A stretch of DNA of 64,000 nucleotides from Prionace glauca (Eukaryota; Chordata; Chondrichthyes; Carcharhiniformes; Carcharhinidae), in assembly GCA_037974335.1 (NCBI GenBank), contig CM075729.1, positions 107,844,515-107,908,514 of the forward strand, read 5' to 3'. The notes beneath the pieces are model-generated. The model was not told where the DNA came from, made no database searches, and was given only the letters and a program-made list of their open reading frames with translations. The translations under genes were made by a program, and so were the position numbers. Shown here in pieces: positions 12,108 to 23,867 of the stretch (positions are counted from its first letter, which is position 1; each line of letters starts with the position of its first letter).

Positions 12108-13281
12108 TATATGTTTCCTTAAATTAAGAAACTAATGCTGTACACAATAATCTACAGGTGGACTCTTTGACACTGAGGCGTTACGTCCCTACATTTGTAA
12201 CCGTTTTCGCTTGGAACGAGCGACAACACTTCATTCGCTTCACAATTATTTGTTCTACCTGGACACGAGCGTTTTGTGATGCATGCATTAGGACCCTCGG
12301 ATCAGTCTACAGCTCGCAAATGTTGTCATTTTGATTGTAATCGCCTTCATTTTTTTCCCTGCCACAATGGACGATTGCACATTTGCGCACATTACAATCC
12401 ATTTGCCAGATAATTACATGTTCACTTCATCTGTTGCAACCTTACATTGTCTTCACGACATACTTTCTCACATATCGTTGATTCGTGAGCATAAATATCA
12501 AGCACGGTTTCAGTCGATTCATCCAAGTCATGTATGTAAATTTCGAAACTTTGAGACCTCAGTTGTTGACTCCTGTGTCATACCACCGGTCACATACGGT
12601 CAACCATATATAACGCTGCTTTTTGTTCGCTAGCCAACCTTCAATCCAAGCCAGTGCGTACCCGCTACGGCAGGAGGTTGTATTCAGCAAATTCAACTAT
12701 CAAATGGTTTCTGGAACTCGAACAAGCGTGCATCCAGCAGCTTCCCTTAATTCAAAGCCAATGTGACTCCCACATATTGGGCAACCAAGTTTTCACCATC
12801 ATATAAGACCTGACAGACTTGAACTGTTGCACGTTTCCCACTACAATATATCTCAATAATGACTGCAAATATATTCCCTTGGCAGACCTTAGGCTAAGTA
12901 ACCAGTCCTTTCCCGTTTTCTGCCTTCCTCTGTTTTTATTAAATTTGAGGCAAAACGTGAGAGAAAGGAAAAAGGAAATTGGATGTCATGGATCACATGA
13001 CAATTGGTGATAATTTTAATTTCTATTAAAGTTAGAGACAAGTCCGAACCCGATTCCTTCATGAAAAGGAAGGCTTACTGTTTGTACCGGCAGCAAAATT
13101 CGCTCGTTGAGAATTCGTGGAATCTATTCAACTTTCCAAATCTCGCGCCAGAAATTCGGTGTACCTCACCAGTTTCAGTTTATTGTTCAGGTCTCCAACG
13201 CCCGCGGTTTTTGGGCAGTTTATGCAAATGAAGATTCAGGATATCTGACTATATCTTTCCAGGCGGAAGGGCGTAGGGCTT

Positions 13282-13346
13282 TGGGGGGGGGGGATGGGAT
13301 TGGGTTGGTGTTGGTGGGGGAGGCTGTTTGCTTGGAGGGGAAGTTG
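13282..13346 (+). other. G-rich block upstream of tRNA-His
   Basis: The tract has runs of up to 12 G with several further runs of three to five, enough for an intramolecular G-quadruplex on the plus strand. It ends 429 bp before the tRNA-His gene at 13775. A comparable block lies 431 bp before the paralogue at 33403. Confidence 0.6.
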
Positions 13347-13774
13347 TGAATCTGAGTCGTTCCCACGATTTTTGATGGCTCGCATTAATAACTTCCGCAT
13401 CTGTGGAAGACGGACTATTTGCAGAAACACTAAATTAATGCTTTTGTAACGCATTTATGTTTCCACTCAACTCTCCGCTTTGAGGACAGCAGACGGTGAA
13501 CAGGAAAACTCTGCCATGTCTAATATGCTGCAACAACAGAACATGCCAGAAGTACTGAAAAATTTTGGAAGGGAATGTGGAGAGAAAACAAATAAATTTC
13601 CATCTGAACTGGTTATTATTGAGACGGATTTTCTCTCAGCACCCAATGGATTGAAATCTAAAGCGATTCCACTGTGACAAATTGTCCAGATGGAGAGCGA
13701 CTGTCGGCCATTGCAGGTGTGATTGGACATATGAGTTTCTTGGGCAAACGTATGAGCATCGTGCTTTGTCTGGT

Positions 13775-13847
13775 GCCGTGATCGTATAGTGGTTTAGTAC
13801 TCTGCGTTGTGGCCGCAGCAACCTCGGTTCGAATCCGAGTCACGGCA
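13775..13847 (+). tRNA. tRNA-His (GTG), one extra D-loop base
   Basis: The acceptor stem gccgtga/tcacggc pairs fully, the anticodon arm ctgcg-ttgtggc-cgcag is canonical with GTG, and the T-arm ctcggttcgaatccgag is intact. The D-loop reads gtggtttagtact, one T more than the other His genes here (gtggttagtact); the A box may tolerate this. A TTTT terminator follows at 13855-13858. The product would carry histidine. The same extra T occurs in the paralogue at 33403, so it predates the segment duplication. Probably functional, though the D-loop insertion leaves doubt. Confidence 0.85.
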
Positions 13848-14028
13848 GTGTTTGTTTTAAAAATATTCACTCTTGGCGGCTCATGCTGAGACACCGCAGG
13901 GAACAATGAGTTCGCACAGCAGAATCATGTTTTGGTGGCAAGACTTTCAATCAGTCACGCAAAATTTAAGGTCTTGTTTCACAAGTTTTTCAATCTGATA
14001 AGGCTTCACTAACAGAGGAGATTACTAA

Positions 14029-14371
14029 CTTATTAGATTAGCATCACGACTCTACGCCTATATTCTTGGACGGTTCCTTGAGGCCATGTATTAGAAATCC
14101 ACTGGGATCTACCCCTGTAGTATTGAATCCTGTTGGCTGCGTTTTCAATTAAATTCTGCATGTTTGAGAAATCCACTCAAGTTCATTTCGACTCAATTTG
14201 CCCTGCGCAAAATCATACTCCAAAAAAAATCGACGCAGTGAGTTTGTACTGATTTCAATTCGAGGCTATTCCTGTTCTCAGTCAATTTCTGCTTAGCACC
14301 TGATTCCCATTACTTTGTAATATCAGTCGTCAGCCTCCCTTAATTTTCCAGGATTTGGAAATGCCAATTTT
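14029..14371 (+). repeat. 343-bp direct repeat, near-identical to 15556-15898
   Basis: The two blocks differ by one base by my reading (T at 14118 against C at 15645). The block interrupts segment A1: copy A2 near 33615 runs straight across the site. A motif of about 30 bp (caatctgat...cttcactaacagaggagat) stands on both sides in A1, near 13991-14022 and 14386-14413, but once in A2. The 14029 block therefore looks like a recent insertion copied from 15556. Confidence 0.9.
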
Positions 14372-14384
14372 CAATAAGGCTTTC

Positions 14385-14918
14385 AATCTGATCGCTTCAC
14401 TAACAGAGGAGATGGAGGATTTGGAGAGGCTCCAAAAAAAATGAATGCCAGTTTCTTACCTGGTATTGAGATCATTCGCTCTGACGTGCGCTCGCAGAAA
14501 TTTGGTTTGTTCTCATTGGAACGACGCAGATTGAAGGGCGGCCTGATGTAAATCAATAATTTTATGAGAGGCATAAACATAGTCAGTCGGATTTTTTTCC
14601 CCCAGAATGGAAGAATTACTTACCAGGGGCTTTTGTTTAAACTTCGAGGGGCAAGGTTTAAAGGAGATCTACGATACAAGTGTTTTACACAGATGCGTGC
14701 GTGCCTGAAAATCGCTGCCTTGGAAGGTAGTGGAAGTTGATACGATAGTGACTTGTAAATGCGTCTGGAAAAACACATGAATAGGATGGGAAAAGATCGA
14801 TATGGTCCCGGAGGGGTAATTGATAGTTCAGACGAGCAGGATCGTCGGCGCGAGCTTGGAGGGCCGAAGGGCTTGGTGCTATGCTGTGCTTCATTTGCTC
14901 TTTATTCTTATTCTTAAC
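14385..14918 (+). mobile_element. CR1-type LINE 3' fragment (old)
   Basis: Translation gives broken CR1 C-terminal pieces such as KFGLFSLERRRLKG near 14500, and the 3' end has ggccgaagggcttgg and a ctctttattcttattctt tail. It is shared with 33613-34152 in copy A2, so it was inserted before the segment duplication. It is truncated at the 5' side to about 530 bp. Confidence 0.8.
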
Positions 14919-15029
14919 ACTGCGATTAAAAATCCCCTCTTCGCCACACTCTTACGCTTGTTAGGGTGCAGTGTGGGTGAATTTAGTAGAGCCAATTCAT
15001 CTAAACAGCACTCCTACCTGACGGGTTAG

Positions 15030-15103
15030 TGGAAAACGTGGAGAACGTGCTGCGGCCACAACACACAGTACTAAACACTATCTGCGTGTCCGAAGAGAAA
15101 TGT
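15030..15103 (-). pseudogene. tRNA-His pseudogene, minus strand
   Basis: On the minus strand the core gtgtttagtactgtgtgttgtggccgcagcacg matches the D-arm to variable region of tRNA-His, with GTG kept. The T-arm and acceptor strands are lost. Copy A2 keeps only the part at 34283-34317, where it is cut by a deletion junction. Confidence 0.55.
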
Positions 15104-15898
15104 TATGTTTGTTTTCATGATGCGCACGAACAGCTGTGGTAGCAAATTCTAATTTTACTGTTTGAACCTTCTGGCCCGAAATAGGGAAATCAACTTCGGG
15201 AAATATGAACACGTATGATACCAAACATCTTCGTCTATGCTTATGTCCTCAGTGTGTTCCCTTTGGAGATAGCAAATGAAATCGACTGGTGACTGGTTGT
15301 CAGGCGGTTCTGTCAGAAAAGATTAATGTTAAGAACGGATCTTTTTAGTGTCCGGATGACCATCCCCATCCGTCATTTGCGTGATACGGCTGATTAAAGG
15401 TAACCAGTTTAAAATAACGAAATGTATTCACATTTCATGTGCAACATCATTTCGGAAAACAATACAGGGAACAACCTAACAAATAATAAAACACAAAGGT
15501 AAAAAAAAAGGAACAGCTCGTCCAAAGAATTTGCGGAAGCAGAGAGCGATATGATCTTATTAGATTAGCATCACGACTCTACGCCTATATTCTTGGACGG
15601 TTCCTTGAGGCCATGTATTAGAAATCCACTGGGATCTACCCCTGCAGTATTGAATCCTGTTGGCTGCGTTTTCAATTAAATTCTGCATGTTTGAGAAATC
15701 CACTCAAGTTCATTTCGACTCAATTTGCCCTGCGCAAAATCATACTCCAAAAAAAATCGACGCAGTGAGTTTGTACTGATTTCAATTCGAGGCTATTCCT
15801 GTTCTCAGTCAATTTCTGCTTAGCACCTGATTCCCATTACTTTGTAATATCAGTCGTCAGCCTCCCTTAATTTTCCAGGATTTGGAAATGCCAATTTT
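15104..15898 (+). repeat. Inverted partner of 1020-1905, includes 343-bp block
   Basis: This segment matches the minus strand of 1020-1905. Its last 343 bp (15556-15898) are the block repeated at 14029-14371. It is absent from copy A2 because of a deletion between 34316 and 34317. I cannot assign it to a known family. It directly abuts the gypsy fossil that follows, so it might be a terminal part of that element, but I have no proof. Confidence 0.6.
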
Positions 15899-15899
15899 G

Positions 15900-18800
15900 A
15901 ACTGCGGTGGACAAGATGAGAGCACAGACAACACTGGGTTCGAGTCCAACAGTTTTTTTTTTCAAGTCTCTGGTTGTCAGAGAGCTGCTCCTTCATTAAG
16001 TGAGGTGCAGCGGGGCGCTTAGGCACAGGATATATGCTGCCACAAAGTTTTCAGGATCCGAGGATCAGTAGGTGATGCACATGAATCCAATGCAGGACTT
16101 CATTGTTTATCCAGCGGATCAGGTTTAAATCTCTTTGCCCAATGATTGAATTGTTCATTGCCACACCAACCTTGCACTTCTACAACATTTAAGACTGGTC
16201 CTGTTCTTCCAACAATTCTTCCACAACCACTGTGCAACCCACCACTGACGTTGCTAGCTATTTGAATGTCATTAGCCTGGAATGTTTTGTCACCTTTATT
16301 CGAGACATAGTGTTCATTCTGGGAGGCCTGCATAGCCTCCGACTTCCTGACAAATCTTGAAATAACACATCCAAGCCGGCTTCTAGGCCTTGCCCTAATG
16401 ATAATTCAGCGAAAATACCTTTTATGGTCGTATTCTGTTTAGTATTATGGAACAAAGAAAAGACGTGTCAAGCATGAAGGCAGTTTCCTCTAAACACTGC
16501 GATCCATGGCCGCTTTAAATCAAATTTAAAATTGGATCGCAAGGATTAAAGGATCAAGGAAAATGAGGGAGAAGTCAGGATCAGGATACTAAATTTGATG
16601 AAAAAAAACGAAAGGTAGGGAGGGCAAAGGGCTGAATGTTTTTTTTTCCTGCTTCTATTTCCTGTTTTTCTATGTTTGACTATTTGGATGGCCCGTTCTG
16701 CGAAAACACTGGAGGCTGACTGGTACTGGTATGATCAAACGTAACGTTTGTAATTGGATTTCACAAATTTTGGAAGCAAATGCTCTGCCACTGCAGGACA
16801 CTAACATTTTCGGGATGCATCGGATGTGGAAACTCTGTTGCAGATTCTCAACTGTGGCTGGAGTGATTCGAGACTTCACTAACCATTCCAAATGTGCATC
16901 GCCAACCAGGACGTGAAACGTATTTTCCATGAACGTTCCTATGAGGTTGACGTGCAATTACGATCATGGCTGACCTGGTTGCTCCCACATACGATTATTT
17001 GCTGGTGGCATCATTGATCGCTTGGCTTCAAAACTCGAGCTCTGGCTGTCCATTATTCCAATCAATTTGTCGATGCGTGATGATCAGGAATTGCTTCGGG
17101 TCAGTGCTTTCATCCAGTTTTGTTAATTGTTTGCATCAGCACTTCCTTAAGGAAAAGCTGTTACTCCTGAAAATGTATCACAACACAAGTCACTCCCTCC
17201 CAATTTCACATACCATCTTGACATGTTATCTAATTCCTACGTTGTCAGTAGGATCTGATTTGCTGTGACATATCGTAATGCAACCTTGCAACATTATCCC
17301 CTTAACTTTTCGTATAACTGGATCACTAATGGTCCAGGCTTTTATACAGGTAGCTGAGACGAGCAATGTCTTTAGCAGGAGGAATGCCAACAACTTCTTG
17401 TTGTTGACGGTAATGTCTGTGACAGAATGCAATGGCTGAGTGGGTCAGTGTTCAATATTTCAATCCATGGCCTGTGTTTGAAGCTGTAGTTTCACACAGG
17501 AAGAAATCAGGCCCATCTTTGCACACTGACCATACAGTTGATGGCAGCAGCGTATCCAGTTGAAATAACCCCAAAGAGAGATTGTGATCTGATTCTATGG
17601 TGAACTATAATGCAACCCCGTAACCAAATAAATTAACGCCAGACTCGCTTTTTCAATTTGAGAAAAAATTTTCTTCGCATCTGAATAGGTTCTTGGTGTT
17701 AATGCAATTGGCTTTTCTATTCCGTCTGGCATTTTGTGGGAAAGGATTCTACGAATCCATACGACGATGCATCGTATGGAACTAGCAATGTGTTGGTTCT
17801 ATTAAATTGCAGGAATAAGATTGATGACCCGCAGGATTGTTTTACATGAGCAAATGCCTCTTTGTGTCTCTCCCCATTGCCATCATTGAGGCTCCTTTGT
17901 TAACTGATGTAATGGAGCCAAAGTTGTGTGCTTGTTTCGCACGACGTTCCCGTAATAATTTAGCATCTCCCTGAATCACTTTAACTCCGTAATTTTATTT
18001 TGCTGCGGTACAATTTCATGACTAACCTCTGCTCCTCAAAAGGATTGTCGGCCCTTGATATGTACCTGCAAACCCAGGTACATAGAACATAGAACATTAC
18101 AGCGCAGAACAGGCCCTTCGGCCCACGATGTTGCGCTGACCAGTTAAAACCAATGACCCTCTAACCTAAACCAATCCCTTTCCATCCATAAACCTATCCA
18201 CGGATCTCTTAAACGCCCCCAAACTAGGCGCATTTACAACTGCAGCAGGCAGGGCATTCCAATCCCTCACCACCCTCGGGGTAAAGAACCTACCCCTGAC
18301 ATCCGTCCTATAACTACCACCCCTTAATTTAAAACTATGCCCCCTCGTGCTAGCTTTCGCCATCCGAGGAAAAAGGCTATCACTGTCCACCCTATCTAAA
18401 CCTCTAATCATCTTACATGTTTCAATAAGGTCCCCTCTTAGCTGCCTTCTTTCTAACGAAAATAACCTCAAATCCCTCAGTCTCTCCTCATAGGACCTCC
18501 CCTCCATACCAGGCAACATCCTGGTAAACATCCTCTGCACCCTCTCCAAAACCTCCACATTCTACCTATAATGTGAGGACCAGAACTGCACACAATACTC
18601 CAAGCGCACCAGTGATTTGTACAGTTGCAACATGACGCTGCGGCTCCTAAATTCAATCCCCCTACCAATAAACGCCGAGACACCGTATGCCTTCCTAACA
18701 ACCCTATCTACTTGATTCCCAACTTTCAGTGATCTATGTACACATACACCGAGATCCCTCTGTTCATCCACACTATTCAGAGTCCTGCCGTTAGCCCTAT

Positions 18801-20290
18801 ACTCTACACATCTGTTATTCCTGCCAAAGTGAATTACCTCACACTTTTCCGCATTAAACTCCATCTACCACCTCTCGGCCCAGCTCTGCAACTTGTCCAA
18901 GTCTCCCTGTAAACTATGACACTTTTCTTCTCTATCTACCACACCTCCGACTTTGGTGTCATCAGCAAATTTACTAATCCACCCAACTATACCCTCATCC
19001 AGATCATTTATAAAAATTACAAACAGCAGTGACCCCAAAACAGATCCCTGAGGCACACCACTTGTAACTGAACTCCATGACGAATACTTACCATCAACCA
19101 CCACCCTCTGTCTCCTATCTGCTAGCCAATTCCTGATCCAAATACCTAAATCATCCTCAATCGCATACATCTGCATTTTCTGCAGAAGCCTTCCATGGTG
19201 AACCTTATCAAACGCCTTACTAAAGTCCATATATACCACATAGAGTCATTCGTCTACAAAATGCATTTTTTTAAATTTTGAGCGGATGATGTTTCTTTGA
19301 ATATTGTCGAGCTTCTGCATGTATGTCCTGTGCTCCTCGGGGAACGCTTCTGTAGTTAGGACATTGTCCAGTAAACCATTACTTTAGGAATGTCCTGCAA
19401 CAACCTTTCATCATTATAACAGGGCGATGAGATTCCAAATGGAAGGCATTCTTACTAATGAAAATGGTGACAACTTTTGTGAATCTTAGTCCAGATCTAG
19501 CTGCCGGTGTGTGTGCCTCGGTTGTAAGTTGGAGTACTTAAAGCCTCTGCTATTTTTGTAAATGTGTGCCCTCTATCCTTGAAATCGCATGTGATCTATA
19601 TGGGCTGTTTGATTTGCAGTGAACATTTCGTCGCCGCACTTGCTCAAAATACGAACTCGCTTCAAATTAGCGTCTGTGTGCACAAATCATTCAGAGAAAT
19701 GTACTGGTTTTATGAAACCCGCGTTTTCCAATCGTTCTTCCTCCATTTGTAATTTATGATGGAGTGCATAAGGCACTTGGCAGCTCAAACGAATGTAGGC
19801 GTGGCCTCTTGGTTCAAATATGTTCAGCTTTAGCCCCTTTTATTTCTTCCAGTGCCTTCAGGGAAACATCTGAGCATCTGTACAGGAGCTCTTGAAAATC
19901 TCCATCCAGAACATTTATATCTCCAGCCTCTCTAGTTTGTTTTTGCAGCTTCAACCAGTCGGAGTTGTGAGCAAAAGATCTGTGACCCTCGATCCGTACA
20001 ACTAATAACTACTGTTTGCTTTGTGGAGGATGCAATTCCTAGAACTGACCTGACTATCTTCAGCATCCTCCCGTATAATTAGATAAAATGGTTTCTGAAT
20101 CATTCAACCTCAAGCATTGCAGGCAGATCTTTCAGGAGGTGTCAGAATGCTTGCACAACTATGACTATGGCCATGGCTCCAATGACGACCACCATTTTGT
20201 AGGGATCTGCCGTGATTATCACGACTGACTCTATAAATTGCAGTTTGATTCGTCAGACGAGATTTAACGCATTAATGTCGATCCCTTTTT
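15900..20290 (-). mobile_element. Ty3/gypsy LTR retrotransposon fossil (copy 1)
   Basis: Read on the minus strand from high to low coordinate, pieces resemble the pol region in the right order: the segment before the reverse transcriptase near 19.75-20.0 kb, reverse transcriptase near 17.85-18.08 and 19.24-19.75 kb, RNase H near 17.6-17.85 kb, integrase core near 16.67-16.96 kb, and the integrase C-terminal part near 16.1-16.3 kb. A CR1 LINE (18087-19237) is nested in it. It is thoroughly broken, with many breaks, and old: it predates the segment duplication. No LTR was identified. The gag side is uncertain; 20.0-20.3 kb has no clear match. Confidence 0.75.
18080..19244 (-). mobile_element. 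5'-truncated CR1-type LINE with ACATAGA target duplication
   Basis: The body is about 18087-19237, with ACATAGA on both sides (18080-18086 and 19238-19244). The paralogous site near 34555 is empty. On the minus strand it opens at RT motif A ([17 protein letters not shown]), has [10 protein letters not shown] (motif B) and FADDTK (motif C), and runs to the C-terminus (VDRFMDGKGLV). Two in-frame stops break it, one after SWAERW and one before NVEVLERV. It belongs to the same subfamily as 24714-26066, sharing the ttctatgttctatgt tail. It is nested in the gypsy fossil. Confidence 0.93.
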
Positions 20291-20819
20291 CGCGCCCTTA
20301 GCTAATTATTTTAATGGTGTTCATATCTAAACAATACACTGCCTGTAATTCGTTTCGCTGTTGAAAGAAAGCATTTTCATTCCATCTCTCTGACACGGAA
20401 GAGCTTGAGCTGTGAAATCCGTCCAGACTTTTCGGTTCTGCCTGTTTCCGATCAGGACAGTTCTTCGATGTTTCCCTGCATTTCTTGCTGTCCACCCCCA
20501 TGTTTTCCTCAGATGAATCGCTCTCTGTAATAGACCTACTCCGCCTGCGGTCGGAATATAAAAGCGTATTTGTTGACTGTACGATTGCTCCTCCGGCGCT
20601 TCTGACGGAAATGCACATCAGCGAGAAGCGCGGCCTCTTCACTGTTTATCGCAGCAGGGACTATTTCCGCCTGCCAATCGAGTGATGTGGCTGAGACTAC
20701 ATTTCGTGAGCAGTTTTGTTTTCGATAATCTTTTGAGAACTGAAACACAAAATAAAGCGCGAAAAAGCAAATGTTTCTCCCACTTCTAATAGAACAACCT
20801 TTTCCCAGGGACTATGTCA
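20291..20819 (+). repeat. Ser-unit upstream spacer (copy 1 of 3)
   Basis: No gene is seen. The stretch has close copies at 35965-36480 and 41590-42094, each just before a tRNA-Ser gene. A minus-strand frame rich in Ser, Arg and Glu (about 20298-20642) is partly kept in all three copies. It might be a remnant of the neighbouring gypsy fossil or chance, and I do not call it a gene. Confidence 0.6.
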
Positions 20820-20901
20820 GTAGTCGTGGCCGAGTGGTTAAGGCGATGGATTAGAAATCCATTGGGGTTTCCCCGCGCAGGTTCGAGTCCTGCCGATTAC
20901 G
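20820..20901 (+). tRNA. tRNA-Ser (AGA)
   Basis: 82 nt. The acceptor stem gtagtcg/cgattac pairs with one G-U, the anticodon arm is atgga-ttagaaa-tccat with AGA, the long variable arm ttggggtttccccgc forms a G4/C4 hairpin, and the T-arm gcaggttcgagtcctgc is intact. The long variable arm is the class II signature and the SerRS identity element. The first TTTT is about 17 nt downstream. Paralogues lie at 36481 and 42095. Likely functional. Confidence 0.92.
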
Positions 20902-21091
20902 GCTCCAATTCTGCATTCATTTTCCCCTCATTTTACCAGGTTCATCAGGAATTCTTAGAAGTTGCGCAAAATGGGACTCCACAGCTTTCTGATTCACGGT
21001 TATTCTTGTTTTCAATCTATTTCTCCAAAATAACTGGTTCTCACGAATAGAAAGTAAGACTGCTTCCAAGCCATTCCTCCTTGGCCACATG

Positions 21092-21158
21092 TCGTCTCGA
21101 GTGGCTAGAGTTCGGCGCTTTCGCCTCCCCGCCCCGGGCTCGATTCCCAATCCGGGAA
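21092..21158 (+). pseudogene. tRNA-Glu pseudogene
   Basis: It keeps gagtggctag (A-box area), ttcggcgctttcgcc near the anticodon, and a T-arm-like gggctcgattccc. The acceptor stem and anticodon arm are degraded. It lies 190 bp after tRNA-Ser, as does the relic at 36758 in copy 2. Confidence 0.6.
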
Positions 21159-21821
21159 TTTTGCTTTCATTCGTAAAACAACTGATCCAATCACAACGGT
21201 GTCGAGGAGAACATACTTCGTCACTTAATTTTATAATCTCCGTCAGTCTGTTGTACAGTAATTCGCAAATTTGTTAAGCCACGAACTGTATTTAGGATGT
21301 CAAGACAAGCTGATAAGTGGCCCGCATGTCGGTGCCTCAGAGCTCAGTGTTGGGATAGAACAAGATGGCGAAATGGCGAATTGCCTGCCCTTACTCGATA
21401 GGATAAATTGGCTGTCTTTTCCACAGCAGGCATGATGTGCTATCATCTTTCTGAAACTGCTTAGAAATGCGTGTTCGTTTCCGAATCCGTCCCAACACTG
21501 TGGAGTTTTAACTGAGCTCCTGAAAATTAGCATCAGAGACACGGAGTATTTAAACAACGGTTTCAAGTTTTGAGAAACTTTTTGTAATCTGGCTTCATTG
21601 TCCAGTGGCTGCCAGAGATATGCAAAAATACGGTGTGAACGGAGGCAACATTCAGCGAAATAATCGAATGAGATGGTCATTGATGAAGCAGACGAATCTT
21701 GCCATAATTATATGTAATCAATAATGATATTTTCAATGGATCTGTGACTATACCACTGTGAATACAAAAGGTAAATCATGTCAAAAATCACAGCTTTTAG
21801 CACTTTGGAACTTGCACCGGT

Positions 21822-21882
21822 TTGGAGAAGGTGTGGTGGGCACAGGGGTGCGGTTGGGAGTGGTGGTGGATGTGGGGGTTGG
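21822..21882 (+). other. G-rich block upstream of tRNA-Asp
   Basis: Many GG and GGG runs, including gtgggggttgg at its end. It ends 417 bp before the tRNA-Asp gene at 22299. The same block occurs in each Glu-Asp unit (23868-23933, 37503-37553, 39541-39617). Confidence 0.6.
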
Positions 21883-22298
21883 ACAAAAATGAATTTTAGC
21901 TATTAGATAAAAGCAAAATAAAGCAGACGCTCGAATCAGAATGAACAGACAAAACTACTGGCATACTGTGATATGATCTCTTGAGACAGAGAGAGAGCAT
22001 ATGAAATTTTCGAGCAAGTTCAGATTTGTAAACGTGCCATCTTTGATCCAAACTGAAAAAAAAACATGGAAGCGGACATTTCGACATCCACCTTCTTGAT
22101 GTTTTCATGCGTACCTCTCAATCTCTTTACTGCTAATCTACAAGACTGCGCCAATTGGGTAAATATGCCCTTTGCTCAATTAAATGATACTCTGTAATCG
22201 GCTCAAACAGTACATCTCGGCATAATTTCGTCGTTCCACGGACACGAATGTACTATGCGTACCTGAGTGCAACGCACGTCCTACAACGTGCCGTAACT

Positions 22299-22370
22299 TC
22301 CTCGTTAGTATAGTGGTTAGTATCCCCACTTGTCACGCGGGAGACCGGGGTTCAATTCCCCGACGGGGAG
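22299..22370 (+). tRNA. tRNA-Asp (GTC)
   Basis: 72 nt. The acceptor stem tcctcgt/acgggga pairs with one T-G, the D-arm region tagtatagtggttagta holds the A box, the anticodon arm is cccac-ttgtcac-gcggg with GTC and one A-C mismatch, and the T-arm ccggggttcaattcccc is intact. Unlike the copies at 37974 and 40025 it has no T-run soon after its end; the first TTTT is at 22490, about 120 nt on. It is probably functional, but termination may be inefficient. Confidence 0.85.
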
Positions 22371-23123
22371 GATACCGCTACTTGAATAAGGCAGGCTATG
22401 CATATACCTTCGCCAGCTCGTTGAAGTGAAGATAACGACACTCATTTCAAACCGCTTACCAAAATGTGATACATTACATGGCTTGGACATTTTACTTCCG
22501 TGCAGATCAAACTTCTTTCAATTCATCTACATTTTACTCATCTCTCAGGTGGGCATCCCGGCGTTGGATTGGCGGGGATATAGTCAGAACTCTCAGAAAA
22601 AAAATACTTTAAATTCCAACAGGGTTTCTTGGGAATCACGAAGCTGTCGGATTTCTGCCCTTCCACAAGCTGAGCGGAGGGATGTTCACATCACGACATC
22701 TTCAGGCCTAAGACATAATGCGAAAACAATTGCCATTCGATTGTAAACACTGGTTAGAATGTGAGTCTTTACAGTTTATCTCGTGTTGAAAGATACCGAC
22801 AATGCGATTGAGGAGAGGGATAATCAGGATAATGATGTGTGAATTGTCCAATGCGAGTGCATTTAGGAAGATATTGTAATACCAGGCAACACGGCGAGGT
22901 GTTCGAGTTGTCCGATTTGAATCCAAGATCCCGGTTGAGGACTTCGTGGTGTGTGAACTTTCCTGCGAGTTTCTGCTCGGACATTCCTCGTTGCCATGTG
23001 TCATGAAGATCGTCGAGAGAACGCTGAGCCGAAGATGGGAGGCTGAATGAACAAGACTGCTGAAGAGTTCCCTGAAGAGCAAGTAAGACTGCTTCCCGGT
23101 CGTTCCGCAAATGCCACACGTTG

Positions 23124-23193
23124 TCCTTGGTGGTCCACTGTCGAGGATTCGGCATTTTCACTGCCGTGGCCCGGTTCGATTCCCGGTCAGGAA
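23124..23193 (+). pseudogene. tRNA-Glu pseudogene, TTC-like anticodon
   Basis: The sequence gattcggcattttcactgcc gives a TTC anticodon in place of CTC, with a pairing arm. The T-arm cccggttcgattcccgg lacks one G, and the acceptor strand (tccttgg against tcaggaa) has lost a base. It is the best preserved Glu copy here, yet still likely dead. Confidence 0.65.
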
Positions 23194-23867
23194 ATGTTGC
23201 TTTCATTCGCAAAACAACTGATCAAATCACAACAGTTCTGGAGGAGAACATATTTCAACACTTAGTTTTATAACCTCTAGCAGCCTGCTGTACAATAATT
23301 CACATTTTTTTTAAACACCAACTTATTTGGGACATCAAGCCAAGCTGATAATTGGCCCACATGTCAGCGCCTCCAGTATTTCCCTGAGCTCAGTGTTGGG
23401 ATAGAACAGCGTGGCGAAATGGTGAATAGCCCGTCCTTTACTCGACAGGATAAATTGGCTGCATTTTCCGCAGCAGGCATGATGGGTTTCGATCGTTCAG
23501 AAACTGCTTAGAAACATGTGTTCTTGACCGAATCTATGGAGTTTTAACTGAGCTCCTGAAAATTACCATCGGAGACACAGAATATTCAAACAACTGCTTC
23601 AAATTTTGAGAAACGTTTTGGAATCTGGCTTCGTGTTCCAGTGGCTGGCAGAGATATGCAAGAATACGATATGAACTGAGGCAGCATTCATCGAAAGAAT
23701 CTACAACAGACAATTAGTGAGATAATCATTGCTACAGCAAAAGTATCTTTCCAAAATTATGTGTAATTTGCAATGACAGTTTGAATGAACCTGTGACTAT
23801 ACCACTGTAAATACAAAAGGAAATCATTTCAATAATCTCAGCTGTTAGAAGTTTGGGAGTTGCAGCG

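Larger units (their letters stand above)
8648..15103 (+). repeat. Segmental duplication copy A1 (His segment)
   Basis: From about 8980 this segment is collinear with 30218-34317 (copy A2). By eye, long stretches agree at roughly nine positions in ten, with small gaps. Differences in content: A1 carries a LINE at 10504-12102 and the 343-bp block at 14029-14371; A2 lacks both. The 300-bp-scale stretches between the listed elements (8650-10500, 12110-13280, 13350-13770) hold no gene that I can see. Confidence 0.85.

Noticed and set aside
15900-15955. Additional tRNA gene with B-box-like gggttcgagtccaac
   Set aside because: No acceptor or anticodon stem can be drawn, and no A box is at the right distance. 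At most a tRNA-derived scrap.
16670-17432. Short frames on both strands as host genes
   Set aside because: The minus-strand pieces resemble gypsy integrase and neighbouring pol parts; the plus-strand frames are shadows.
20298-20642. Ser/Arg-rich minus-strand frame repeated three times as a conserved small protein
   Set aside because: The three copies are recent duplicates, so shared frame is not evidence of selection; gaps and stops differ between copies.
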